A DNA stretch of 64,000 nt from JBCCGG01 sp039029395 (lineage in GTDB: Bacteria > Pseudomonadota > Alphaproteobacteria > Kiloniellales > JAKSDN01): assembly GCA_039029395.1 (NCBI GenBank), contig JBCCGG010000014.1, positions 57,231-121,230 on the forward strand. Direction: 5' to 3'. The position numbers were made by a program, and so were the translations under genes. How positions within the stretch are numbered: the stretch's first letter is position 1; each line of letters begins with the position of its first letter. The notes below the pieces were generated by a model. It was given only the letters and a program-made list of their open reading frames with translations. It was not told where the DNA came from and searched no databases. Positions 7,692 to 15,841 of this stretch are shown here, in pieces.

Positions 7692-8054
7692 ATGGCACAG
7701 ATTCTGCTGGCCGAAGACGACGATTCCATGCGGGACTTTCTGGCCCGGGCCTTGACCCGTGCCGGCCATCAAGTGCGCGCGGTCGGCGACGGCATCGACG
7801 CCCTGACCACCCTGGGCGAAGGCCCGATCGACCTGCTGCTCGCCGACGTGGTGATGCCCGGCCTCGACGGCATCGAGCTGGCCCGGCGCGCCGCCAAGGA
7901 ACAGCCCGGCATAAAGGTTATGTTCATCACCGGTTTCGCCGCGGTCGCGCTGAAAGCGCGCGACGCCACGCCGACCGGCGCCCGGGTGCTCTCCAAACCA
8001 TTTCATCTGCGCGAGCTGGTCAACCAAGTCGACATGATGCTGGCGGCCAGCTAG
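7692..8054 (+). CDS. cpdR: CpdR-type single-domain response regulator
   Basis: The 120-residue protein is a lone receiver domain with acidic pocket residues Glu8, Asp9 and Asp10, phosphoacceptor Asp52 in LLLADVVMP, Thr in MFITGF, and the switch lysine in LSKPFHLRELV. This closely follows CpdR, which in alphaproteobacteria receives phosphate through the CckA-ChpT relay and, when unphosphorylated, prepares the ClpXP protease for substrates such as CtrA. The C-terminus ends LAAS, near the short alanine-type tail of known CpdR proteins. It is followed 75 bases later by tRNA-Val. Confidence 0.88.
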   Translation: MAQILLAEDDDSMRDFLARALTRAGHQVRAVGDGIDALTTLGEGPIDLLLADVVMPGLDGIELARRAAKEQPGIKVMFITGFAAVALKARDATPTGARVLSKPFHLRELVNQVDMMLAAS

Positions 8055-8129
8055 TTCCACTTGCCAAGCCCACGGACTTAGAGGTATACCGCCCCCGCTC
8101 CCGGCAGTGGCCCGGGACGCCACCCGGTG

Positions 8130-8206
8130 GGGCGCGTAGCTCAGGTGGCTAGAGCGCTTGCTTGACATGCAAGAGGTCCCTGGTTCAAGTCCAGGCGTGC
8201 CCACCA
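8130..8206 (+). tRNA. tRNA-Val (anticodon GAC)
   Basis: The 77-base gene folds as a full cloverleaf. The acceptor stem is GGGCGCG with CGTGCCC (one G-U pair). The anticodon stem is CTTGC/GCAAG around the loop TTGACAT, giving anticodon GAC. The T arm contains GGTTCAAGTCC, and the discriminator A is followed by an encoded CCA at 8204-8206. It reads GUC and GUU valine codons. No integrase or repeated 3' end nearby suggests use as an attachment site. Confidence 0.97.
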
Positions 8207-8267
8207 TCCAACTCTTTGAAATGACCGAATAGATGCCCGATCGGTAGAATCCGGGCCGTGCCCGAAT

Positions 8268-8852
8268 CTAGGCCTCGCGCGAGCGCCAGGCCATCACCAG
8301 CAGCCAGAGTGACCAGACGATGTAGCTCGCGCTGAGGCCCAGCACCACGACCACCACGCGGGCGTTGGGGTCGGGAGTCAGCAGCACGGCCGCGGTCAGC
8401 AGCACTGCTACGACTGAAAAGGCGACCCAAAAGGCCCGCTTGGCCCGGGCGATCCCGGGCGCCGGGCGGGCTAGCACCCGAGGGCCGAAGCAGAAGGTGG
8501 TCCACATGGCGAACATGCCCGGCTGGAAGGCGTTGCTCCCGGGGCCGTTGCCCAGAAGAAACCATTCCACCGAAAGCCCGCCGATGCCGACCAGGGCGTA
8601 GTGCACAAGGTCGGCCCGCCAGCGCGCGGCAATCAGCCGGTCAAGCAGCCGGCTGAGCCCGTAGGCCAGGCTGACGATCACCGGGTACGCGGCAAGCGCG
8701 ATCCAGAAGGCCTGGGGCTTTATGCCGGCGACCAGTTTGAGCTCGGCTTCGGTAAACAGGCCGAGCAGCAGGCCGAACAGGAGAAAGCGCACGTACTGTC
8801 CCATCGGTGGTCCCAGCAGCAAGGACTCGGTAGGCACGTGCCTCGCACTCAT
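8268..8852 (-). CDS. Multi-pass membrane protein, hypothetical
   Basis: The product has five or six hydrophobic segments (for example VRFLLFGLLLGLF, WIALAAYPVIVSLAYGL, VVVLGLSASYIVWSLWLL) and no recognised catalytic motif. It could start at ATG 8852 or at ATG 8804 (MGQYVRFLLFG). The latter begins right at the first membrane segment and lacks the polar leader, and I cannot decide between them. It stands alone between tRNA-Val and a divergent MFS transporter. Confidence 0.7.
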   Translation of the reverse strand: MSARHVPTESLLLGPPMGQYVRFLLFGLLLGLFTEAELKLVAGIKPQAFWIALAAYPVIVSLAYGLSRLLDRLIAARWRADLVHYALVGIGGLSVEWFLLGNGPGSNAFQPGMFAMWTTFCFGPRVLARPAPGIARAKRAFWVAFSVVAVLLTAAVLLTPDPNARVVVVVLGLSASYIVWSLWLLVMAWRSREA

Positions 8853-9001
8853 GAGGCAATGCCGGGTCTGTAAAACGATCCTTCAGGGCATGATCGCCAA
8901 GCGGCCAGCGGCGTCGCAATTGACCAAGCATACGGACCACGAACCAAGGATGTTCTAGGGTGTAGAAACGCCCTGCAGCCACCTGCTGCGAGGAGATAGA
9001 T

Positions 9002-10156
9002 GTGAACGCGCGACGGCCATTGGAAGACATTATGCCGGACTGGTCCGCCCTCACGGTGGTCATTCTCGGCGTCACGGCCTTCACCGTTGCCCAGGGGCTC
9101 ACCTATCCCTTGATATCGCTGCTCCTCGAGAGCAAAGGCGCCTCGGGCAGCCTGATCGGCCTTAACGCCAGCACCTACGCCATTGGAATGGCGTCGGCAA
9201 CGCTCCTCATTGGTCGGCTGACGGCCTCGGCCGCGGGCGATAAACTGATCATCGCGGGTCTGCTCGGCTCGTCGCTTTCCCTTGCCAGCTTCGCCCTTTT
9301 CGACCTGCTCTGGGTCTGGTTCTTGGCGCGCTTCCTGCTCGGCTTCTGCGCCAGCGTGGTCTTCATGCTGAGCGAGGCCTGGCTCAACACGGCCTGCCCC
9401 GACCGGCTTCGCGGGCGGGCGTCGGGCCTCTACGGCGGCGGAATGTGCGCCGGTTTCGCGGCGGGACCGCTAGCGATCCCATTGTTCGGCACCGACAACG
9501 GCTTCGCCTTCGCGCTGATCGCGGTCTATACGGCCTTGGTGGCGTTCGGCACGGCAATCTTGAGCCGAAAGGCCCGCACCAAGCCTGAGCCCTCGCCTGC
9601 CGGCGGCCTAATGAAATTCCTCCAGCGCGCGCCGATCCTGGTTGGCATGGTCTTCGCCTTCGGTTTCGCCGACATCGCGGCGATTTCAGTCATGCCGGTC
9701 TACTTCATCAAGGTGGGTCACTCGGAAGCTTTTGCCGCCTTGAGTGTCACGATCATGGCGTTGCCGACCGCGCTCGCGCAGCCTCTTATTGGTATGCTGC
9801 TCGACAGGCTCTCTCGGCCGGCCGTCGCGACCGCCTGCGCCTTCTTGGCCGCCGTCAGTTTTCTGGTAATTCCCTACCTCCAGTCGCAGGTGGCAATTCT
9901 TTCGGTCTTTGCGGTCATGGGGGCGGCGAGCTTCGCGCTTTACACCTGTGCTTTGACCCTGCTCGGCGAGCGCTACACCGGCGGCTTGCTGGTCGCCGGC
10001 AGCGCCGTGTTTGCGCTCGCCTATGCTATCGGCAGCGCGTCAGGATCGACGGCGACCGGCCTTGCAATGGACTTCTTCGGACCGCCCGCCGCGCCACTCA
10101 GCGCGGGACTGGTGCTGCTCCTCTTTGCTATTTTGGTGACGGTGATTCGCCGCTAG
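9002..10156 (+). CDS. Major facilitator superfamily transporter, YcaD-like
   Basis: The 384-residue protein shows twelve membrane segments and MFS loop motifs. In the region FLLGFCASVVFMLSEAWLN-TACPDRLRGRASGLY the conserved SEAWLN and RGR resemble the YcaD/CsbX-type subgroup. The start is GTG 9002, preceded by GAGGAG at a good distance; an internal ATG eleven codons on is less well placed. A substrate cannot be inferred. The DUF3108 gene follows 56 bases later in the same direction. Confidence 0.85.
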   Translation: MNARRPLEDIMPDWSALTVVILGVTAFTVAQGLTYPLISLLLESKGASGSLIGLNASTYAIGMASATLLIGRLTASAAGDKLIIAGLLGSSLSLASFALFDLLWVWFLARFLLGFCASVVFMLSEAWLNTACPDRLRGRASGLYGGGMCAGFAAGPLAIPLFGTDNGFAFALIAVYTALVAFGTAILSRKARTKPEPSPAGGLMKFLQRAPILVGMVFAFGFADIAAISVMPVYFIKVGHSEAFAALSVTIMALPTALAQPLIGMLLDRLSRPAVATACAFLAAVSFLVIPYLQSQVAILSVFAVMGAASFALYTCALTLLGERYTGGLLVAGSAVFALAYAIGSASGSTATGLAMDFFGPPAAPLSAGLVLLLFAILVTVIRR

Positions 10157-10212
10157 GACGTGAGGAGAGAGAACCACAAGGGGTGTTCTCGTGTGGCACG
10201 ACCGGAGCTATG

Positions 10213-11013
10213 ATGGGCCTTATGACTCGCTATAACCAGCTGACTGCCTCAATCCTGGCCGCGCTGCTTCTCTGGCCGAGCTCACTACGCGCCGAGACCC
10301 TGCGGCTCGGCTACGAGGTCGCCTGGGGCAACTTCACCCTGGCCGAGGCCGAGGTCAAATACCGCGAGGACCAGACCCGCTACCACCTGGCCGGCCAGGG
10401 ACGCACCGAGGGGCTTCTTGAGTGGTTCTTCACCTGGCACGGTACGGCCGAGACCGAAGGTCTCTTGGAGGCCACGGGCCGCCGGCCCCTGGCGCATCAG
10501 AGCGAAGGCACCTGGAACGACAGTACCCGCTCGACCCGGGTCGCCTGGCCGGGCAAGGGCCCGCCGACCACCGAGACCCAGCCGCCGCCCGACCTAGAGC
10601 TGGTCACCCCCGTGCCAAAGGATGCCACGGCCGGCACCAGCGACCCCTTCACCGCGGTGCTACAGCTGCTCGACAGTCTGGCCGAGACCGGACGCTGCGA
10701 GGCCGAAGCGAAGGTCTGGGACGGCCGGCGGCGCTATGATCTCGCGGTTGCCCACATCGGCCCCGAGACACTGGTGCCGGACCGACCCTGGGCCTACGGC
10801 GGGCCGGCCGTCGCCTGCGCGCTCAGCCACCAGCGAATCGGCGGCTTTTGGCGGGATTCCGAGGCGCCTGAAGCGACCCGCCGGGTGGTTTGGGCGGCCG
10901 AGATCGCGCCAGGCCGTTGGGCCCTGGTCCGCGCCGAGGTCGACACCAGCTACGGCACCGTGGTCGCCCGCCTAAAGCCCGCCCCAGACGTCAAGGCGGC
11001 CCTCGAAAACTAA
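10213..11013 (+). CDS. DUF3108 domain secreted protein
   Basis: A signal peptide (hydrophobic run ASILAALLLWPSSLRA, cleavage after RAE or similar) precedes a DUF3108 region beginning LGYEVAWGNFTLAEAEVKY. DUF3108 proteins are periplasmic beta-rich proteins of unknown function, common in proteobacteria. I chose ATG 10213 because CGGAG lies five bases before it. Alternatives are ATG 10210 and ATG 10222. The next gene is separated by a Crp-type box. Confidence 0.8.
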   Translation: MGLMTRYNQLTASILAALLLWPSSLRAETLRLGYEVAWGNFTLAEAEVKYREDQTRYHLAGQGRTEGLLEWFFTWHGTAETEGLLEATGRRPLAHQSEGTWNDSTRSTRVAWPGKGPPTTETQPPPDLELVTPVPKDATAGTSDPFTAVLQLLDSLAETGRCEAEAKVWDGRRRYDLAVAHIGPETLVPDRPWAYGGPAVACALSHQRIGGFWRDSEAPEATRRVVWAAEIAPGRWALVRAEVDTSYGTVVARLKPAPDVKAALEN

Positions 11014-11024
11014 ATCAACCGAAC

Positions 11025-11040
11025 TGTGAACCATCTCACA
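11025..11040. promoter_or_regulatory. Crp-type binding site (exact TGTGA-N6-TCACA)
   Basis: TGTGA (11025-11029) and TCACA (11036-11040) are separated by ACCATC, an exact match to the symmetric Crp consensus. The site lies 12 bases after the DUF3108 stop and 63 bases before the start of the cysteine-rich microprotein. The Crp-family protein encoded just downstream keeps the Arg-Glu-Arg recognition residues that read TGTGA in Escherichia coli Crp. Confidence 0.75.
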
Positions 11041-11102
11041 GCCCGACCCAACCGGCGGTGCTAAAGCCCCGCGCCATGAACTTTGCTTTTGAGGATCGGA
11101 TC

Positions 11103-11258
11103 ATGGTGTCGGCAAAGGCGGCGCAACGTCTTGCGGTCGGACTCGGCCTGGCGTTCGGCCTTCTGTTCTGTCTCAGCCTCGAGGCCTTCGGCGCGGCGCC
11201 GAAGCCGACACATTGCTGCCCCAATTGCATGCTTTGCTCGACCGCATTCATTCCGTAA
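11103..11258 (+). CDS. Secreted or membrane-anchored microprotein with CCPNCMLC motif (51 aa)
   Basis: The 51-residue product has a basic start (MVSAKAAQRL), a hydrophobic stretch (LGLAFGLLFCLSLEAF) and a short tail THCCPNCMLCSTAFIP. The four cysteines of CCPNCMLC could bind a metal or form disulfides on the outer face. ATG 11103 follows GAGGATCGGATC; ATG 11076 in the same frame is an alternative. It is the first gene after an exact Crp box and lies 74 bases before the Crp-family gene. I know no family; length and cysteine pattern make the gene call moderate. Confidence 0.5.
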   Translation: MVSAKAAQRLAVGLGLAFGLLFCLSLEAFGAAPKPTHCCPNCMLCSTAFIP

Positions 11259-11332
11259 AATCGCTCGGCCGGCCGCGCCTTTCTGGTGCGCTTGCCGGGT
11301 TTTTCCAGTCTCTTTAAGAGGCGGCCCGCACC

Positions 11333-12034
11333 ATGACCACGAATTTGCTCGCCAGATCGCTCGACGGCATCACGCTGCTCGACCAGATCCCGCCTGCCGA
11401 TCTCAACCGCCTGTCGGAGCGCTGCAAATGGCAGCACTACGAGCAAGGCATGCAGATCCTCGGCCACATGGATCGTTCGGAGGGAATCTGCTTCGTCGTT
11501 CAGGGCAAGGCCCGGGTGGTGATCTACTCGGTCTCCGGCAAATCTGTCACCTTCCGGGACATCGCCGCCGGCGACATGTTCGGTGAGCTCTCGGCGATCG
11601 ACGGCCAGGAGCGCTCGGCCAGCGTCGAAGCGCTCGAGCCCTGCACGATCGCCACCCTATCACCTGAGTTGTTCAGGGAGGTGCTGCAGATCTATCCGGC
11701 GGTCTCGGCCGCTTTGCTGCAGCGCTTGACCGCCCAGGTGCGCCATCTAACCGAGCGGGTCTTCGAGTTCAGTACATTGGCGGTCAAGAACCGGATTCAC
11801 GCCGAGCTTTTGCGTCTGGCCCGCAAGACGCCCCACGACAACGGTCAGGCCTGGATCTCGCCAGCGCCGACTCACGCGGAGATCGCCAGCCGAATCTCAA
11901 CCCACCGGGAGGCCGTGACCCGCGAGCTCAACCATCTAGCGCACTCCGGCCTGATTGAACGGAAAGATGGCAAGCTGTTGATATTAAACGTTTCTCAGCT
12001 CTCAAAGCTGGTCCAGGAAGTGACCGGCCACTGA
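11333..12034 (+). CDS. Crp/Fnr family transcriptional regulator (cNMP-binding type)
   Basis: The 233-residue protein has an N-terminal cyclic-nucleotide domain with phosphate-binding cassette FGELSAIDGQERSA (Gly84, Glu85, Leu86, Arg94, Ser95), as in cAMP-binding Crp. The C-terminal helix-turn-helix contains HREAVTREL, keeping Arg192, Glu193 and Arg197 in the pattern that reads TGTGA. It lacks the N-terminal cysteine set of FNR. Exact TGTGA-N6-TCACA boxes flank the gene, at 11025 and 12077. A class III adenylate cyclase gene lies 1.9 kb downstream. Autoregulation and cAMP control are inferred from this layout. Confidence 0.88.
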   Translation: MTTNLLARSLDGITLLDQIPPADLNRLSERCKWQHYEQGMQILGHMDRSEGICFVVQGKARVVIYSVSGKSVTFRDIAAGDMFGELSAIDGQERSASVEALEPCTIATLSPELFREVLQIYPAVSAALLQRLTAQVRHLTERVFEFSTLAVKNRIHAELLRLARKTPHDNGQAWISPAPTHAEIASRISTHREAVTRELNHLAHSGLIERKDGKLLILNVSQLSKLVQEVTGH

Positions 12035-12076
12035 CCCTTCAGATCGTCCAAAATTTTTTCGAAAAACACGCGATCA

Positions 12077-12092
12077 TGTGAATATTCTCACA
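12077..12092. promoter_or_regulatory. Crp-type binding site (exact TGTGA-N6-TCACA)
   Basis: TGTGA (12077-12081) and TCACA (12088-12092) with spacer ATATTC match the Crp consensus exactly. The box starts 43 bases after the stop of the Crp-family gene and ends 87 bases before the membrane microprotein start at 12180. This is the position expected for an activator of the downstream transcript. Confidence 0.78.
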
Positions 12093-12179
12093 GCGCGATC
12101 CCCTTCCTTCTGACAAATTGGCGCCATGACAACGACACCGCCGCGCTAATGGGCGGTCACACAAGTGGAGCCAAAAGCC

Positions 12180-12422
12180 ATGTCTAAAGCACCCGCCGCG
12201 GAACGCCCGAACAACCGCGGCATCGGCACACAGGACGTTCTCTCCGCCTGGATGATCTACCTGGTCTTCCTCGGCGCCCTGATCCTGCTGTCGACGCTCT
12301 ACCTGCAGAACGACCGTGAAGAGGGCCTCTACACCGACGGCTCATCGCCGGATCTGGCCCTACAGCTGAATCAGGGCCATTGGTCGCGGCCGGTGATCGG
12401 CAACGCCACTGGCGGCGTATGA
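12180..12422 (+). CDS. Single-pass membrane microprotein (80 aa)
   Basis: The protein has a polar N-terminus (MSKAPAAERPNNRGIGTQ), one membrane segment (AWMIYLVFLGALILLSTLYL, about residues 28-47) and a polar tail of about 33 residues ending NATGGV. The start at ATG 12180 has GTGGAG about ten bases upstream. The GTG inside that site (12165) would be an alternative in-frame start. It sits between a Crp box and the TolB-TPR gene at 12468 in the same direction. No family is recognised; a regulatory or adaptor role in the membrane is only an inference from size and context. Confidence 0.65.
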   Translation: MSKAPAAERPNNRGIGTQDVLSAWMIYLVFLGALILLSTLYLQNDREEGLYTDGSSPDLALQLNQGHWSRPVIGNATGGV

Positions 12423-12467
12423 AAACACCAAGTTCAAGCGGAATAGAGGCGCTGGGGGGCGCGGCAT

Positions 12468-13751
12468 ATGGGCGGTAAGAATACTGGGCGTGACGCACAG
12501 TTGGTCGACCGGGGCGTCCCAGCGGCGCCGATCGAGCGTTTCGCGCCGAGAGTCATGGTGCTGCCGTTCATCGACCTGAGCCTGGCGCCGGATCCGATGC
12601 ACATCGCCGACGGCTTGACGATAGACGTCACCACCGAGCTTGCCAGATTTCCCAACCTGCGCGTGCTCTCGCTCAACACGGCGCTGACCTACAAGGGTTG
12701 GCCCGTGCCGCCCCAGCGGCTGCACGATGCCCTGGGCGCGCGCTATCTGCTGGAAGGCAGTGTCGAGCTGAGCAGCGACCGCTTGGTCGTAACGGTTCAG
12801 CTGATCCGGGCCGCCGCAGATGAGGAGCTTTGGGCCGAGCGCTTCGAGCGGCTCGGCGCCTTCAGCCTGGACGACTATGACGACCTGATTTGCCAGATCG
12901 TCGCCGGCATGGATCGCCACATCGCTCAGGTTGAAACCGAGGGCGCGCTTCACAAGCGGCCCAGCGAGGTCAACGCTTACGAGGCCTATCAGCGCGCGAT
13001 TCACAGCTTTTCGCACAACACAAAGGAGGAGCTTCAGGCCGCGCTCGACCTCTTCAGGAAGGTTACCGAGCTGGAGCCGGGCTTCGCCCGAGCCTGGGGC
13101 TATCTGGCCTACACCACGATCCGCGGTGTCACCTACGGCTGGATCGAGCCCGCCGCCATGGACCAGGCCCAAGATTGGGTGCGCCGGGCCCTGGAGCTTG
13201 ATCCGACCGACTACTACAACATCTGGGACCTGGCTTTCCTGCATCAGAACTGCGGCCGCTTCGTCCAGGCCGAGCGGGCCTACCAGAGGGCATGGCGGCT
13301 CAATCCCAACGACGCCGAGCTCTTGGCCGAGATGGCGGAGTTCTCGATCTGCAACGGCACGCCGAAATTGGCGATCGATCAAATGAGGCGGGCCATCGAG
13401 ATCGCCCAGGATTACCCGCGTTGGTACGACTGGACCTTGGGCCATGCTTACTTCGCGAGCGGCGACTACGGGCGCGCGGTGGCGCGTCTGGAGCGGGACC
13501 CGGCACTGCCTTGCCATGCACGCCTGATCTTGGCCGCCGCGCTGGTCCATCTAGGCGAGCCGGAGCGGGCGCGCGCGATCGTCGGCCAGGTGCTCCAGGA
13601 GGAGCCGCGCACCTCGGTCGAAGGGCTGCGGCAAACAGATCGCCGCAGGCGGCCACAAGACCGCGCCCATTGGCTCAACGCCCTGCGCGCCGCCGGTGTG
13701 CCGGAACGCCCAGCGGGGGCAAGGCCCAACGTGGCGGCGGAAGAGGTTTGA
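12468..13751 (+). CDS. TolB-like/TPR protein without cyclase domain
   Basis: Residues about 23-150 (VMVLPFIDLS, DGLTIDVTTELARFPNLRV, RYLLEGSVELSSDRLVV) form the TolB/FlgO-like module found in TPR-type adenylate cyclases. From about residue 165 onward TPR-like repeats follow (AYEAYQRAI, FARAWGYLAY, LNPNDAELLAEMAEF). The protein is closely related over its whole length to the C-terminal two thirds of the cyclase encoded at 13964, so the pair looks like a duplication in which this copy lacks the catalytic domain. It may compete with or bind the same partners. The last 40 residues are basic and low in complexity. Confidence 0.82.
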   Translation: MGGKNTGRDAQLVDRGVPAAPIERFAPRVMVLPFIDLSLAPDPMHIADGLTIDVTTELARFPNLRVLSLNTALTYKGWPVPPQRLHDALGARYLLEGSVELSSDRLVVTVQLIRAAADEELWAERFERLGAFSLDDYDDLICQIVAGMDRHIAQVETEGALHKRPSEVNAYEAYQRAIHSFSHNTKEELQAALDLFRKVTELEPGFARAWGYLAYTTIRGVTYGWIEPAAMDQAQDWVRRALELDPTDYYNIWDLAFLHQNCGRFVQAERAYQRAWRLNPNDAELLAEMAEFSICNGTPKLAIDQMRRAIEIAQDYPRWYDWTLGHAYFASGDYGRAVARLERDPALPCHARLILAAALVHLGEPERARAIVGQVLQEEPRTSVEGLRQTDRRRRPQDRAHWLNALRAAGVPERPAGARPNVAAEEV

Positions 13752-13963
13752 GCCGCTGCAGAATGTTTCAACTAGAAATTATTCACCTCAGCTTGCAACT
13801 ATATTCGATTGAAAACCCCAAACAATGACCGGTGATTCGCCCAATCTAGGCGCCGCAACGGGGATTGATGCTTTCGAAGCGGTGGGCCTCGGCTTAACAT
13901 AAACGCCATTGATCGGCCGGGCCGGGCCGACGCCGGGCCTCGGCGCGAGAAGGAGCGGAAGCG

Positions 13964-15841
13964 TTGCGCGAGCCGGAGCGGGAAAGACGCCTCGCGGCCA
14001 TTATGGTTGCCGACGCGGTCGGCTACAGCACCCTGATGAGTCGCGACGAAGAGCGCACTCACGATCAGTTCAAGTACGATCTGGAGAGTGTGATCAAGCC
14101 GACGATCCGCGACTTCCAGGGCGAGGTGGTGAAGACCACCGGCGACGGCATCCTGGCGCTCTTCCCCACCGTGATCCAGGCGGTGCGCTGCGCCGACCAG
14201 GTCCAGCGCAACCTCTGTCGGCCGCACGATGGGGAGTCGCCCGGCGACCACTTGACCTATCGGGTCGGCGTCAATCTGGGCGATATCCTGATCGAGCGCG
14301 GCGACGTCTATGGCAACGACGTCAATGTCGCGGTGCGTCTCGAGGCGCTCGCCGAGCCCTGCGGCATCATCCTGTCGGGCGCCGCTTTTTGGAGCATCAA
14401 GGATCAAACCGAACTGCAGTTCGAGGAAATGGGTTTCCTGTCCCTCAAGAACATCCCAGAACCCATCGAGGTTTATCGACTGGTGCGCGACCGGGACGTG
14501 GCCAGCGACGCAAACGCGCTGGCGCCGCCGCCTGACCGGGAGCCGGCCCTGCCGCCCGCCGGGCCCGAGGCCGGCGCACCGAAGTTCAAGCAGGTTTGGG
14601 CAGAAAGCGGCAAGAGTCTGCCGTCGCTCATCGTCCTGCCGTTCGACAACCTGAGCCAGGACCCAGAGCAAGAATACTTCTGCGACGGCCTGACCAACGA
14701 CATCACGACCGACCTTTCGAAGTTTGCTAACCTCTTCGTGATCTCGGCCAACACGGCGCTCTCTCTCAAGGGGGCCCACCCGACGCCGGAGACGGTGCGC
14801 CAGCGCTTCGGGGTCGACTACATGGTCGAAGGCAGCGTGCAGCGCTTCGGCAACCACATCCGCATCAACGCCCAGCTGATCGAGGCCGAATCCGGGCACC
14901 ATGTCTGGGCCGACCGACTGCAGCGCCAGTTCGACGACCTCTTCACCCTGCAGGAGCAAGTCGTGCGCGCGATCATTGCGCCGCTGGCCGCGCGCCTGGG
15001 CATCGCCGAGCGTGAGCGGGCGGCCCACAAGCAGACCGACGACGCTAGCGCTTACGAGGCCTTCCTCAAGGGCCAGTACTTCATGAACCACTTCTACGGC
15101 ATGGACGAAACGAGAAGCACGCTTGCCAGCGCCCGCGCCTGGCTCAATCGGGCGATCGAGCTCGACCCCGACTATGCCCGCGCCTGGGGTTGGCTGGCCT
15201 ACACCTACATTCAGGCCTGGCGCCACGGTTGGGAGTCGGAGGCAAACGTCGAGCAAGCTTGCGAGATGGCCAGAAAGGCGGTCAGCCTGAAACCCATGGA
15301 CCACGACACCCACTGGGCGCTGGGCAGCGTCCTCTCCCACGCCGGGCACACCGAGCAGGCCTTGGCGGAATACCAGAAAGCGTTGGAGATCAACCGCAAC
15401 GACGCCGATCTCTTCGCCGAGATGGGCGAGATGCTGGTCCACGCCGGCGAGCATCACCGGGCGATCAACCAGCTCAAGTTCGCCATGCAGATCAACCCGC
15501 ACTTTCCCGACTGGTACTGCTCGATTCTCGGTTGGGCCTACTACTTGCTGCGCGACTACGAGGAGGCGATCGCCGAAATCGGCAACATTGTCAGCCTGTC
15601 GGACGACGAGTATTTGATCCTGGCCGCCAGCCATGCCCGCCTGGCCGAGGCCGAGGCGGTTGAGGGCCGCGATGAAGAAGCCGCGCGCTTGCAGGCCAAA
15701 GCGCGTCGCCACATCGAGGGGTTTCTGAAGCGCCGTCCGGACTGGACAGTCGCCAAGCATGGGCGCATCACGATCCTGAAGCGGGACGGCGATTTGAGCC
15801 ACTACCTAGAGGGGCTTCGGCTGGCTGGGCTGCCGGCGTGA
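13964..15841 (+). CDS. Class III adenylate cyclase with TolB-like and TPR domains
   Basis: The catalytic domain spans residues 8-175. Metal ligands are Asp17 (MVADAVGYS) and Asp61 (TTGDG). Adenine-recognising residues are Lys57 and Asp114 (GDVYGN), and transition-state residues are Asn121 and Arg125 (VNVAVR). All are present, so it should make cAMP. A TolB-like module follows (SLIVLPFDNLSQDPEQEYF, residues about 222-345), then TPR repeats to the C-terminus. The start is TTG 13964, with AAGGAG eight bases upstream. No membrane segment is seen. The 3' end overlaps the convergent LysR gene by 74 bases. Its cAMP may serve the nearby Crp-family proteins. Confidence 0.9.
   Translation: MREPERERRLAAIMVADAVGYSTLMSRDEERTHDQFKYDLESVIKPTIRDFQGEVVKTTGDGILALFPTVIQAVRCADQVQRNLCRPHDGESPGDHLTYRVGVNLGDILIERGDVYGNDVNVAVRLEALAEPCGIILSGAAFWSIKDQTELQFEEMGFLSLKNIPEPIEVYRLVRDRDVASDANALAPPPDREPALPPAGPEAGAPKFKQVWAESGKSLPSLIVLPFDNLSQDPEQEYFCDGLTNDITTDLSKFANLFVISANTALSLKGAHPTPETVRQRFGVDYMVEGSVQRFGNHIRINAQLIEAESGHHVWADRLQRQFDDLFTLQEQVVRAIIAPLAARLGIAERERAAHKQTDDASAYEAFLKGQYFMNHFYGMDETRSTLASARAWLNRAIELDPDYARAWGWLAYTYIQAWRHGWESEANVEQACEMARKAVSLKPMDHDTHWALGSVLSHAGHTEQALAEYQKALEINRNDADLFAEMGEMLVHAGEHHRAINQLKFAMQINPHFPDWYCSILGWAYYLLRDYEEAIAEIGNIVSLSDDEYLILAASHARLAEAEAVEGRDEEAARLQAKARRHIEGFLKRRPDWTVAKHGRITILKRDGDLSHYLEGLRLAGLPA

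Noticed and set aside
8130..8206. tRNA-Val as an integration site
   Set aside because: No integrase, no repeated tRNA end and no foreign-looking genes follow.
11333..12034. FNR-type oxygen sensor
   Set aside because: The N-terminal cysteine set of FNR is absent; the cNMP cassette is intact.
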